In this document: one piece after another, positions 8,073-17,083 of the stretch
Numbering within the stretch: position 1 is the stretch's first letter
Layout: the number at the start of each line of letters is the position of its first letter
Assembly: GCA_017307785.1 (NCBI GenBank)
Contig: JAFKGI010000007.1
Span: 124,001 to 188,000, forward strand
From: Vulcanimicrobiota bacterium
Lineage (GTDB): Bacteria > Vulcanimicrobiota > Xenobia > Xenobiales > JADMJV01
Length of the DNA stretch: 64,000 nt
Reading direction: 5' to 3'
The notes under the pieces: model-generated
The model's input: the letters and a program-made list of their open reading frames with translations, nothing else
The model's database searches: none
Told to the model about the DNA's origin: nothing
Position numbers and translations under genes: made by a program

Positions 8073-8168
8073 AGGCCGAGTTTAGCCGGTCTGCCAAACC
8101 GAGATGTTGAAGGCTCGTGAAGACTTCGACAACAGGATTCGAACCTTGCCGGATCAAAAGAGCCGGGC

Positions 8169-9851
8169 ATGTGTGGAATTGCCGGCGTCGTCTATTATCA
8201 ATCCCGCCCTCGAGAAGCGGTCTTACCTGTTCTGGAGGCGATGAATCGGGCTCAGTCCTACCGCGGACCGGACGGAGACGGGGTCTGGACGGATGGCCGG
8301 GTCGGCCTGGCTCACGTGCGCCTGGCCCTGGTCGGCGACGCCGAGCGCGGGCACGAACCGCTGGCGGACGAAACCGGCGCCCAGTTGATTTTCAACGGAG
8401 AGATCTACCGCCCGGCCGAGTTGATGCGCTCCTGGGGACTGGAGTTTGCTCCTGGAGAAAGCGATGCCCGCACGTTGCACGCACTGCTCCGGCGCCAGGG
8501 TCCCGACGGTCTGGCCGAAGTGGAAGGGCCCTTCGCTGCCGCCCGCTATGATCCGGCAGCTGGCAAAGTCACCCTGATTCGCGACCTCTGGGGACAAAAG
8601 CCACTTTACCTGTGGCGCCGCCCCGAGGGCATCTACTTTGCCTCCACGGTGGCCGCGTTGCGAGCCGCCGTCGGGCCTTTGACCATCCGTCCCGAAGCCT
8701 TACTGGAATATCTGATCTATCGCAGCGTGGGCGGTCGCCGCAGCGCCTTTCAGGAAATCGAGCAACTCCCCCCGGGCAGCTGGCTGGAAGTGGCCGTGGA
8801 CGGCAGCGAGCGCAGCGGACAGTGGTATCACACCCCCGCGCCTGACCGGTTCGACGCCCGCCCCTCGGACGTTCGCGAGAGAGTCGACTTCGCCGTGGCC
8901 GAGCGCCTCGATCCGCAACTGGAACAGGGTATCTTCCTGTCTGGCGGCCTCGACTCGAGCATCGTGGCCACCTCGGCGGTGCTCCAGGCCAACGGCAGTC
9001 CTTTACGCTTTTACTCGATCGGCTACGACGTCTCCGGAGTGCAGGATGAACGTCATCTGGCCCGACGGCTGGCCGACAATTTCGACTACGAATACCAGGA
9101 AATCCAGCTTTCAGCCGGCCAGATTCCAGAGCTGTTCCTGGACGTCGCCCGCATTCTCGAGGACCCCATTCAGGACCCGGTCACGCTGCCGACCCTGCTG
9201 CTCTCGCGAGCGGCGGCCGGGCGCACCCGCTGCGTTCTCACCGGGGATGGTTCCGACGAATTTTGGGGCGGCTACGAGCGCTTCGACGATCCTCCCCGGG
9301 ATCTGGCCGACTACTTCCCACGCACCGCCATCTTCCAGCCCCAGGATCTCGGGCTCTCCTCAGCCCCGGCCAGCTACCTGGACCAGGTGGAAATGCCGCC
9401 TGAAAATTGGGCTCCCCTCGACCGCATCCTGGCCGTGGAGGCGCGCAATCGACTGCGCAACTATCACCTGGCCCGTGTCGACAAACTGAGCATGGGCTGC
9501 GGCCTGGAGATCCGCTGTCCGTTCCTGGATCGTCAGGTCACCAGCCTGGCGATGAGCATACCCGCCGAGAACAAACGGCTCTTCGGCGTGCCCAAAGGCC
9601 TGCTGATCGAGGCCTACCGAAGGGTTCTACCGGAATGGCTGGTCGAGCGCAAAAAGCAGCCTTTCAGCATGCCGATCCTGCAGTGGCTACACGGAGACCT
9701 GCAAAGCTACGCACGCGACCGCCTGGGACCGAACTCCAGAACCGCCTCGCTGGTTTCCGCTCAACCCTATCTGGAGAACTTGAACGAGAAGAGTGCGGCC
9801 AAGATCTGGTCGCTGCTGGTCCTTGAGGCCTGGATGGAGGTGTGGGCATGA
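8169..9851 (+). CDS. asnB: Glutamine-hydrolysing asparagine synthetase-type amidotransferase
   Basis: The protein has 560 residues. It begins MCGIAG, so Cys2 is the N-terminal nucleophile of the class II glutaminase; RGPDG, IFNGEIY and GESDART supply the glutamine-binding residues. The synthetase domain has the PP-loop LSGGLDSS for AMP-forming ATP use and LTGDGSDEFWGGY. The family converts Asp to Asn using Gln and ATP; relatives act on other carboxylates in natural-product pathways, and this copy is shorter than many primary-metabolism AsnB proteins. ATGA overlap ties it to the following hydrolase and cupin genes, so a tailored amidation step in a small pathway is possible. Confidence 0.92.
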   Translation: MCGIAGVVYYQSRPREAVLPVLEAMNRAQSYRGPDGDGVWTDGRVGLAHVRLALVGDAERGHEPLADETGAQLIFNGEIYRPAELMRSWGLEFAPGESDARTLHALLRRQGPDGLAEVEGPFAAARYDPAAGKVTLIRDLWGQKPLYLWRRPEGIYFASTVAALRAAVGPLTIRPEALLEYLIYRSVGGRRSAFQEIEQLPPGSWLEVAVDGSERSGQWYHTPAPDRFDARPSDVRERVDFAVAERLDPQLEQGIFLSGGLDSSIVATSAVLQANGSPLRFYSIGYDVSGVQDERHLARRLADNFDYEYQEIQLSAGQIPELFLDVARILEDPIQDPVTLPTLLLSRAAAGRTRCVLTGDGSDEFWGGYERFDDPPRDLADYFPRTAIFQPQDLGLSSAPASYLDQVEMPPENWAPLDRILAVEARNRLRNYHLARVDKLSMGCGLEIRCPFLDRQVTSLAMSIPAENKRLFGVPKGLLIEAYRRVLPEWLVERKKQPFSMPILQWLHGDLQSYARDRLGPNSRTASLVSAQPYLENLNEKSAAKIWSLLVLEAWMEVWA

Positions 9852-10783
9852 CCGATTTGGAGCAAGAACTTCGAGCCGCCGGGCTCATGGATACCCACTA
9901 CCACGTGGGTCCGGAGCTTTTCCCGCGCCGTTACGATGTATTGGGCCTGGCGGAGGCAGCTCGTCAGGTCAACATGACCTTGGTGCTGAAAAACCACACC
10001 TACCCCACTTCTCCCCTGGCGGCGCTGGCCCGCCAACACTACGGCGCCCGACTGCTGGGCGGAGTGGTGCTCAATCGTTTTGTCGGCGGTATGAACCCCG
10101 ACGCGGTCATCGGTGCCGTCTCCGGCAACCATTCCCAGGTGGGCGACCCGTCTCTGCCCGAGCCGCCAGTCATGGTCTGGATGCCCACCGTCCATGCGGT
10201 TTCTCATCTGCGCACGCTGGGCCAGGCATTTGATTCGCGCTGGTGGGGATGCGGCGCGGCTCCGCCGGCGGCCGCTCTCGATGAAACCCCGGTGGTGGTC
10301 TTCGACGAGGACCTGAAACCCGCCCCCGGTCTGGAAGCGGTCCTGGACGCCATCGCTCAGAGCGGCGCGCGTCTGGCCACCGGACACCTGCGGGCGGAAG
10401 AAATCATGCGTCTGGTTCCTATGGCTCTGGAACGTGGAGTGGCCGGAGTGGTGCTCACCCATCCTCACTATCCCTCGGTCCAGCTGAGTGATGTCCAGCT
10501 CAAGCAGCTGACTCGCGATTCGCGCGTGTTTATCGAGCACTGCTTTGCCATCCACACGATTGAGGAAGTTCCTCTGGAAGAGTTCGCCAAGAGCATCCGC
10601 TTCACCGGTCCGGATCAGGTCATTCTCTCCACCGACTTTGGCCAGGTCCATAGCGATCCGACCCCGGATGGTTCCATTCGTTTCGGCATGCTGATGAAAC
10701 AGCTTCTGGGGGATACCTACGCCATGCCCGACCTGCTACAGATGATGTCCCACAACGGCCGACGGGTGATGGCGCTCCAATGA
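9848..10783 (+). CDS. Amidohydrolase-superfamily metal-dependent hydrolase
   Basis: The protein has 311 residues. An early MDTHYHVGPE motif resembles the H-x-H of TIM-barrel amidohydrolases. Later candidate metal ligands are KNHTYP, TGHLRAEE, VLTHPHYP, and the near-terminal STDFGQVH Asp. The overall pattern resembles the DUF6282 type of predicted hydrolase; the reaction is unknown. The ATG at 9848 is used because it forms an ATGA overlap with the asnB stop; the in-frame GTG at 9842 is less likely. Its stop overlaps the cupin start as ATGA. Confidence 0.75.
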   Translation: MTDLEQELRAAGLMDTHYHVGPELFPRRYDVLGLAEAARQVNMTLVLKNHTYPTSPLAALARQHYGARLLGGVVLNRFVGGMNPDAVIGAVSGNHSQVGDPSLPEPPVMVWMPTVHAVSHLRTLGQAFDSRWWGCGAAPPAAALDETPVVVFDEDLKPAPGLEAVLDAIAQSGARLATGHLRAEEIMRLVPMALERGVAGVVLTHPHYPSVQLSDVQLKQLTRDSRVFIEHCFAIHTIEEVPLEEFAKSIRFTGPDQVILSTDFGQVHSDPTPDGSIRFGMLMKQLLGDTYAMPDLLQMMSHNGRRVMALQ

Positions 10784-11235
10784 CTCCCGCCATCAGCGAA
10801 CCTGGAGAGGGACTGCTCTTCCCTCTGGAACCCGGCAGTCTGGTGCGATTCAAGGTGCTCGGAGAAGACACTAATCACGCTATGGAAATGTACGAGCGGG
10901 AGGTGCCGCCACATTGCGTCGGAGCCGACCCGCACCTTCACCATACCACGGTCGAGACTTTCTACGTGGTGGAAGGGCACCCCACCATTCAGGTCGGGGA
11001 AGTGCGCCGCGCCTTTGGACCTGGTTCCACCCTGGTGGTCCCGATGGGGACCACGCACGGGTTCTGGAACGAGACGGAACAACCGGTCAAAGTGCTGATC
11101 ACCTTCTCGCCCTCCCTTGGACATCACGAGTTCTTCCGAGGTCTGTCCAAGCTGAAGGCGGGCCCACCCGAGGAATACGTGGAAAAATTGGCCGAACTCA
11201 GGCGCCGCTTCGACTCGGAGTCTCTGTTGAAGTAG
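10780..11235 (+). CDS. Cupin-domain protein
   Basis: The protein has 151 residues and a single double-stranded beta-helix domain. Cupin motif 1 is PHLHHTTVETFYVVEG, with His, His and Glu metal ligands, and motif 2 is PMGTTHGFWN with the final His. All canonical ligands are present, so metal binding is likely. It is translationally coupled (ATGA) to the upstream hydrolase as the third gene of the asnB operon. Cupins of this type are isomerases, dioxygenases or small-molecule binders; the role cannot be chosen. The 3' end overlaps the convergent PrpF-like gene by 38 bp. Confidence 0.85.
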   Translation: MTPAISEPGEGLLFPLEPGSLVRFKVLGEDTNHAMEMYEREVPPHCVGADPHLHHTTVETFYVVEGHPTIQVGEVRRAFGPGSTLVVPMGTTHGFWNETEQPVKVLITFSPSLGHHEFFRGLSKLKAGPPEEYVEKLAELRRRFDSESLLK

Positions 11236-12235
11236 CCTCTTCCGGCGGCTCCAAAAAGAAGCTGTGCTGCGGTGGGACCGGCGCGGCACCGTGCAACAGC
11301 AGGCGCACGGGGGTCTCGAACTGGGTGTAGGAATTGTTCTCGCCGACCTGCACGCGCATCAACTCCTGATGCCGCGGACCGCAGTAAATTTCATAATCTC
11401 GACCAGGAATCTCTAGAACGATCCGAGCCAGTAAACCCAAAGCCATGCCGGCCGAGCCCGGCATCGAGCTGTGTCTTTCGCCCTCGAAGTAGCTGGCCGT
11501 GCGGAACTGGTGCGGCTCCATTTGCGCGTAGGGAATGACCTTCGGCAAAAAGGGAGCCTCGGCACGAGCTAACTCCACGGCTCGCTCTATGACCTTGTGC
11601 GACAGTTCCAGCGCCAGTGCCTCGGTCATCTCCTCGGGTGGCAGCTGACAGAAAGCGAAAACATTGCCGTGCTTGATGATGTGGCAGTCGATCAGGCGTC
11701 CGTCCTCCAACCCGAGCTGGGTGGCCTGTCGGCACAACTGGTATTTGGCGGCGACCGCCGTGGGCAATTCGAAGCGAATTCCCCATGGTTGCTTCCACAT
11801 CTCGCCTTCAGCCGGAATGCTCAACACAATGTGCTGTCCGGTGGCGGTGTTGGTCGTCTCGATCAGTGTGCTGCCGGTGCGAGGACGAGCCACCCGGCTC
11901 AACCGGGCAAACAATCCGGCGGCAGCAGCGGCATTCGAGCACTCCATCTGGTCAAACAACTGCCCGGTCTGGGGAACCACCTGGTAAAAGTGGAACTGAA
12001 AAGCCTGACGGGCTCGCTGGGAGGTCACCACCGAGACCTTGTTGTTCTGACTGCTCTCCCCGCCCAGTCCTTGAGGCTTGCCGTGCATCAAATCCAGCAG
12101 CAACTGATTGCGCTGCTCGCCGGGCGGTGGCAGAAACTCTCCTCCGATGACGACCAGCCGGCTGGTGCCGGAGCAGATGATCATACACGGGATTTCTTCC
12201 GCCCTGCGCAGACTTTGGGTGACCAGTGGACGCAT
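11198..12235 (-). CDS. PrpF-like isomerase (diaminopimelate-epimerase fold)
   Basis: The protein has 345 residues. Features shared with PrpF/4-oxalomesaconate tautomerases are an N-terminal CSGTSRLVVI (RGGTSKG-like), the GLGGESSQNNKVSVV segment with a conserved Lys, and MECSNAAAAAGLFA with the Cys seen in the family's GNCGN-type motif. The family isomerises unsaturated tricarboxylates such as 2-methylaconitate or 4-oxalomesaconate. The start is the ATG at 12235, one base after the stop of the flavin monooxygenase gene; upstream in-frame codons belong to the overlap with that gene. It is the last gene of the minus operon from 15936. Confidence 0.78.
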   Translation of the reverse strand: MRPLVTQSLRRAEEIPCMIICSGTSRLVVIGGEFLPPPGEQRNQLLLDLMHGKPQGLGGESSQNNKVSVVTSQRARQAFQFHFYQVVPQTGQLFDQMECSNAAAAAGLFARLSRVARPRTGSTLIETTNTATGQHIVLSIPAEGEMWKQPWGIRFELPTAVAAKYQLCRQATQLGLEDGRLIDCHIIKHGNVFAFCQLPPEEMTEALALELSHKVIERAVELARAEAPFLPKVIPYAQMEPHQFRTASYFEGERHSSMPGSAGMALGLLARIVLEIPGRDYEIYCGPRHQELMRVQVGENNSYTQFETPVRLLLHGAAPVPPQHSFFLEPPEEATSTETPSRSGA

Positions 12236-12236
12236 T

Positions 12237-13370
12237 TCAGTGAGATCCTCTCGGGGTATCGAAGTAGAGTTGGCGGCCGCCCGTGATTTCCTGCCACCAC
12301 GCCTCAAATCTCGGTTCGTCCCAGTCGTCCCAGTTGTGTTCGCGCGCCTGAATTTCCTGACCCAGACGGTGGGCGACCTCGATTTCGCCGCGCACCACCT
12401 CGCGGCGTTTCTCGCCCCAAGACTGCAGCGAATCCCCCCGGCCCAGCGCCTGACAAAGGGATTCCACATCCTGGTAAGCGATCGAAGTGGCCGCCCCCAG
12501 GTGCGGAGGAGAAACATGAGCCGCGTCTCCGATCAGAGCCACCCGCCCACTCACGAAGGTGTCCGGTAGACCCTGGTAAATGGCCTGAAGATAGATTCCG
12601 GATGTCGCGCGGACCAGACGAGAGAATGCCTCGGGCATGTGCGAATCCACCAGTTCCAGCAGTCTCTTGCGCAAATCAGGCGACACCGCGTCCGGCGGCA
12701 GACTCCAACGGTGCCGCATCCCCTGGGCATCCGTCAGCAAGTCTCCCGCCTCGGTGGCGTTGCAATAACACATCCAGTTAAGCATCGGTCCGGCAGGTGC
12801 ATAAAGGACGGCGTGACAGTGGCGGCCGTAGAGGTTCACCACCTCGCCGTGGGCGGGCCAATCGCTGCTCTCGCACATGCCTCGGATGGCCACGTAGCCG
12901 CAGTACTCGGGTTGAAAGTGCGGGGCCAAACAGGCGCGCACCGTCGAGCCCAGGCCGTCCGCTCCCACCACCAGGTCGAAGCGACGGTGCGAACCATCCT
13001 CAAAATGCAGGCTGCCGTCACACTCGCAGGCGGTCACGGTGCAGCCGTTGTGGATCCAGGCATCCTCCACACGGGACCGTAAACATCGATACAATTCGCC
13101 CCAACTGGTGGCCATCTTGCGCAAAGGCCGGGTCCACAGAGTCTGCATGCGCGAACCGAGCACGCGCCGAAGCCCATGCGTGCGAGTAGCCAGACCAGCG
13201 ATGGAGCAGGCGACTTCAGCATCGAGCATAATTCCCGAACCGCCTCGCTCGGCCAGGTGAAGGGAGCGCTCGAACAAATGAACCCGAGCGCCCTGGCGGG
13301 CCAGAGCGTGGGCGGCGGTCAGGCCGGCGATGCTGGCCCCCACAATACCGACTTCCAGATCGATTTTCAT
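12237..13370 (-). CDS. FAD-dependent aromatic monooxygenase (group A)
   Basis: The protein has 377 residues. It carries the dinucleotide-binding GIVGASIAGLTAAHALA, the DG motif region VVGADGLGSTVR and the GD motif GRVALIGDAAHVSPPHLG, the three signatures of single-component flavin hydroxylases of the PHBH/2,6-dihydroxypyridine hydroxylase type. The family hydroxylates aromatic or heteroaromatic substrates with NAD(P)H and O2. It lies 31 nt downstream of the rifampin phosphotransferase gene and 1 nt upstream of the PrpF-like gene. Modification of an antibiotic or ring hydroxylation are both possible roles. Confidence 0.88.
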   Translation of the reverse strand: MKIDLEVGIVGASIAGLTAAHALARQGARVHLFERSLHLAERGGSGIMLDAEVACSIAGLATRTHGLRRVLGSRMQTLWTRPLRKMATSWGELYRCLRSRVEDAWIHNGCTVTACECDGSLHFEDGSHRRFDLVVGADGLGSTVRACLAPHFQPEYCGYVAIRGMCESSDWPAHGEVVNLYGRHCHAVLYAPAGPMLNWMCYCNATEAGDLLTDAQGMRHRWSLPPDAVSPDLRKRLLELVDSHMPEAFSRLVRATSGIYLQAIYQGLPDTFVSGRVALIGDAAHVSPPHLGAATSIAYQDVESLCQALGRGDSLQSWGEKRREVVRGEIEVAHRLGQEIQAREHNWDDWDEPRFEAWWQEITGGRQLYFDTPRGSH

Positions 13371-13401
13371 AGCGCCCGGCTTCGCGGCCGAACGGACAGA
13401 C

Positions 13402-15936
13402 TCATTCGGCCAAAATCTCCACCCAACCGCGACTGCCGTCCACGCGGATGCGCTGGCCGTCCTGGATCAAGCGAGTGGCCTGCTCCACGCCGACCACGGC
13501 CGGCAACCCATATTCTCGGGCAATGACGGCGCCATGGGTCATCAATCCGCCCACTTCGGTGACCAGCCCGGCCACCGAGACGAAAAGCGGAGTCCAGCTG
13601 GGATCGGTATAAGGGGTCACCAATAGGTCGCCCGGTTCCAACTGCGCCTCCCCCATGCTGAGCAGCACCCGAGCCCGCCCTTCCACCACCCCGGCCGAAA
13701 CCGCCAGTCCGGCAAGCGCTCCGGCCGGCACATCCTCGCGACGATAACGGCCCGTCAGGACCTCCCCATCGGAGGTCATCACCCGGGGCGGCGAAAGTTT
13801 CTGAAAGTGGCGGAAATCCGCCTTGCGAGACTCCAAAACCGTCTGATCGAACGGAGGTCCTTGTCCCAATTCTTCGAGCCGAAAGTAGAAAAGGTCTTCG
13901 ACCTCACGCAGTTCTCCGGCCTCCACCAGGCGGGCTGCTTCCTCCAGCAGGACCTGCTTGCACAAGAAATAGCGGCACACGATGTCGTATTTCGGATATT
14001 CCCGATAGCCTGCGTAGTTCCGCAGCAACTCGACCATTCGCCGGGTCTGGCGGGCCTTCTCCTCTCCTCCGGGGAGGTCGCGCAAGCGCTCCAACAACTG
14101 GCTTTCCTTCTGTAGAGCCTGCTGACGGCCGTGTTCAAACCTGCGTTTCCCTTCGCCGCTTGAAAAAGCCACCACATGGGCCAGAAGTGCGGGCACCAGA
14201 GTCATCGGCTCCTCGCTCCAGCGCGGTCGCGTGATGTCGATTTCCCCCGCACAGCGCATTCCGTATCGTTGGAGGTAGGAATCCAGGGCGTCCATGACCT
14301 GGCGACCACCTTCCAGCTGCTCCAGGCTCCGCAGATCGGAAGCCTGCTGCAGAGACTCGACCACCGCTGGGTGGGGGCGAATCACGTCGGCCACCTCCAG
14401 CAAAGCCAGGCCCATTTCCGAAGTGATGTTGTTGGGAACCGACTGGGAAAGCACGTCGGCCGCTCCGACTTCGCCCAGCCACTCCAGCAGATGGTCGTTG
14501 AGCCAGTAAGCCGCGTTCATGGACGTCATAATCACCGCGAAGCTACGCGGGTCGCTCAAGGTCGTGCGGATCTGGCGCAATTCGTCGAGAACCCGTAAAA
14601 AAAGCTGCGGACCCGAGAGCCCCTGCAGCTTTCGCTTCAGCTCCTCGCGAGTCGCCTCCGAACGCGCGATCAGCTCCGGCACAATCGAAGGATCATACTC
14701 CATCATGGTATCGTAGTTGTGGGGAAAGGGAGCCGGGTCGGCGACTTCTCCAGGCACAAAATCATCCCGATCCAAAAGAGTCATGATGGCGTCTCGAATC
14801 AGGGGGTCCGATTTCCCCAACACGTTCACGATGACGTTTCGGCGAGCCGGCACCGCCAGGTCGGCGGCGACGTCCACGAAGAGTCGTCCGCCCGCCGTCT
14901 CCATGGGTCGGGCGGCCGTAGCCAGCCATACGGAAAGGCCCAGGGGCTTCATGGCGTCCGTCATCATCTGTTGATGCCCTACCGAGACATAAACGTGCGA
15001 GCCGCCGTCCTGGACGGGAATGGGAAAGAGGGTGGTGATCGGCCGGCTCTGCACGATCTGAAAAGTATCGTCGAGCAGGCACCATTCAATATCCTGAGGG
15101 GAACCGAAATGGGCTTCGATCTTCCGACCCAGACGGGCCAACTCCAAGACCTGGGCGTCACGGAGAGCCCGGGCCTCCTGCCGCTCCGTTCCGTTGAGGC
15201 GAATCTCCGTACCGCCCTCGACGGATGGATAGGTCCCTGACTGCTTGGCCCCGATCACCCTCTCCAGCACGCATCCGTCCCGCACCTTATAGTGATCCGG
15301 CGAAACTCTGCCCGAGACCAGCGCTTCTCCCAGGCCAAAGGAGGCATCGATGGAAACGACCCGCCGATGGCCGGTGACCGGGTCGGCGGTAAACATCACG
15401 CCGGACACTTCCGCCGGCACCATGCGCTGGACCACGACCGCCAGCGAAACCGAGCGATGGTCGAAGCCGTTCTGGTTGCGGTAGTGAACGGCGCGGTCGC
15501 TGAACAGCGAAGCCCAGCAGCGGCTGACCGCCCGCAGCACCCCTTCCCGGCCACAGACGTTCAGAAAGCTGTCTTGCTGACCCGCGAAAGAGGCGGTGGG
15601 CAAATCTTCCGCGGTGGCGCTGGAGCGCACCGCATAGGCCACGCCTTCTTCCAGGCATTGAGCAATCTCGGCGGCGATCTGCTCGGGAATCGGTGCGGCT
15701 TCGATGGCCTGGCGGAGCCGGGCCGGAGGAAGGTCGTCCCGGCTCAGGTCCTGGACCACCTCTCGATAGGCGCTGGTGGTGACGCAAAAGCCGTCGGGAA
15801 CGTCAAGGCCGGAGAGCCGGGACAACTGGACCAGATGGGCCGCTTTGCCGCCTACCTGATCCAGCCGGGATGGGTCGATTTCCGCGAAACGAAGTACATA
15901 GCAATTCATCTTCGCCGTATTCGCCCAAAGCCGCAT
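13402..15936 (-). CDS. rph: Rifampin phosphotransferase (PEP-synthase-like)
   Basis: The protein has 844 residues, close to the 865 or so of characterised Rph enzymes. N-terminal ATP-grasp region: GGKAAHLVQL, AVRSSATAEDLPTASFAGQQDS, VMFTADPVTGHRR, IEWCLLDDTFQIVQSRPITT. The central rifamycin-binding region keeps HQQMMTDAMKPLGLS, NNITSEMGLALLEVADVIRP and GMRCAGEIDITRPRW. The C-terminal swivelling His domain has EVGGLMTHGAVIAREYG with the catalytic His. Rph phosphorylates the ansa-chain 21-hydroxyl of rifamycins using ATP (to AMP and phosphate). An ATG at 15909 is an alternative start that fits the family N-terminus better. No inverted repeat like the actinobacterial rifamycin-associated element was seen upstream. 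Confidence 0.9.
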   Translation of the reverse strand: MRLWANTAKMNCYVLRFAEIDPSRLDQVGGKAAHLVQLSRLSGLDVPDGFCVTTSAYREVVQDLSRDDLPPARLRQAIEAAPIPEQIAAEIAQCLEEGVAYAVRSSATAEDLPTASFAGQQDSFLNVCGREGVLRAVSRCWASLFSDRAVHYRNQNGFDHRSVSLAVVVQRMVPAEVSGVMFTADPVTGHRRVVSIDASFGLGEALVSGRVSPDHYKVRDGCVLERVIGAKQSGTYPSVEGGTEIRLNGTERQEARALRDAQVLELARLGRKIEAHFGSPQDIEWCLLDDTFQIVQSRPITTLFPIPVQDGGSHVYVSVGHQQMMTDAMKPLGLSVWLATAARPMETAGGRLFVDVAADLAVPARRNVIVNVLGKSDPLIRDAIMTLLDRDDFVPGEVADPAPFPHNYDTMMEYDPSIVPELIARSEATREELKRKLQGLSGPQLFLRVLDELRQIRTTLSDPRSFAVIMTSMNAAYWLNDHLLEWLGEVGAADVLSQSVPNNITSEMGLALLEVADVIRPHPAVVESLQQASDLRSLEQLEGGRQVMDALDSYLQRYGMRCAGEIDITRPRWSEEPMTLVPALLAHVVAFSSGEGKRRFEHGRQQALQKESQLLERLRDLPGGEEKARQTRRMVELLRNYAGYREYPKYDIVCRYFLCKQVLLEEAARLVEAGELREVEDLFYFRLEELGQGPPFDQTVLESRKADFRHFQKLSPPRVMTSDGEVLTGRYRREDVPAGALAGLAVSAGVVEGRARVLLSMGEAQLEPGDLLVTPYTDPSWTPLFVSVAGLVTEVGGLMTHGAVIAREYGLPAVVGVEQATRLIQDGQRIRVDGSRGWVEILAE

Positions 15937-16029
15937 AATCCTTAAGTTTCGTTGTTAAAATACCCTAAACGACGACCACCAGGAAAGAGACCTGGACGCA
16001 AGAAGTTGAAACACAGAAGGGCGAGAATT

Positions 16030-17058
16030 TCACGGCCGGACTGCCCAGGCCATACCGTCCGGGCGACCTCCGGCTTCCACGTAGCCCGTCACCGTTAGCT
16101 TCACCAGATCGACCACCGCCACTCGATGATCGGGCGTGCAAGCCACGAATGCCCTCGGATCTTCCGGGTCCAACAGAATCTCGGTGGCTCCCTTGCCCAG
16201 AGGAATGCGGGCCTGCTCCCTCCGACTGGCCGCGTCAAAAACCACCAGTTCACCGGTGCGCGCGCTAGAAATCAATACGCGCTTGCCGTCCAGGGTAAAC
16301 TTGACCCGATTGACGCCCAGCACCAGGTCACTCAAGGTAGCCACGACTTTTTGAGCCACCCGATCCATCACGAAGACGTGACCGCTCTGCGGGGTGGCCG
16401 TCCACAACTCTCTGCCGTCGGGTGACAAATCAAAGCCCTCGACCCCCTTTTCGACCGGCACGATCGTGTGACGCCAACCCAATTCCGGCTTGGCGCCCGG
16501 CATTACGTATCCCATCGGGGTCACCGGCGGCGGGATCAGCACATTCTCGAAAAAACTCAGACTGCCTGAATCGACATTGGTAGCCACCAGCCACTTTTGG
16601 TCCGCTCGCACTCGCAGCATGTGGGTGCGTTCCTGTCCGGTGCCCAGAACCTGATCGATGACCCCGCGGGCCGGATCGTAACGAGCCACGGCCATCGAGC
16701 CCTGAGCCGTAAACCAGATTTTCCCGTCGACCATGGCCAGCCCGTGCGGACCTAGAAAAGCCCCGGTGTCCACCGCGGGCAATGGCTTCTGTCCCACCAG
16801 GTCGACCACCGAAAGCTGATGAAAACGGCCGCTGCCGGTGTTGGAGGCGTAGGCGGTGCGGCCGTCCGCTGTCACCACCACTTCGTGAGGATCCTCACCG
16901 ACCGGCACACGGGCCAGCACCGCCAAACTGGAAGGGTCGACGATGGCCAACGTTCGGTCCACTTTGGAAAGAATGAGCAGCGAACGATTGGGAGTAGGAG
17001 TGGGAGTGGGCTGAGCCCAGGCGGCCGAAGCCAGAAGAAACAGAAAGCAAGTGCGCAT
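16030..17058 (-). CDS. Exported YVTN/YncE-like beta-propeller protein
   Basis: The protein has 342 residues. A signal peptide ending SAAWA and a short Pro-Thr linker precede a seven-bladed-type propeller. Blades show the YVTN-family pattern: LAVLARVPVGEDPHEVVVTADG, LGPHGLAMVDGKIWF, DLSPDGRELW, ILLDPEDPRAFVACT, VEAGGRPDGMAW. These are usually periplasmic or surface binding scaffolds. No catalytic residues could be assigned. TAGCCT (17064-17069) lies 5 nt before the ATG with no Shine-Dalgarno, a leaderless pattern. The antiporter gene lies 25 nt upstream on the same strand. Confidence 0.85.
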   Translation of the reverse strand: MRTCFLFLLASAAWAQPTPTPTPNRSLLILSKVDRTLAIVDPSSLAVLARVPVGEDPHEVVVTADGRTAYASNTGSGRFHQLSVVDLVGQKPLPAVDTGAFLGPHGLAMVDGKIWFTAQGSMAVARYDPARGVIDQVLGTGQERTHMLRVRADQKWLVATNVDSGSLSFFENVLIPPPVTPMGYVMPGAKPELGWRHTIVPVEKGVEGFDLSPDGRELWTATPQSGHVFVMDRVAQKVVATLSDLVLGVNRVKFTLDGKRVLISSARTGELVVFDAASRREQARIPLGKGATEILLDPEDPRAFVACTPDHRVAVVDLVKLTVTGYVEAGGRPDGMAWAVRP

Positions 17059-17083
17059 GGGAAAGGCTATGCCAAAGCCCGGG

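Noticed and set aside
12236..12517. Longer N-terminus for the PrpF-like protein
   Set aside because: These codons are out of frame over the monooxygenase gene and give basic, Arg-rich sequence unlike the family; the ATG at 12235 fits.
15937..16029. Rifamycin-associated element upstream of rph
   Set aside because: No long GC-rich inverted repeat of the actinobacterial type was found; only a weak CCAGG/CCTGG pair is present.
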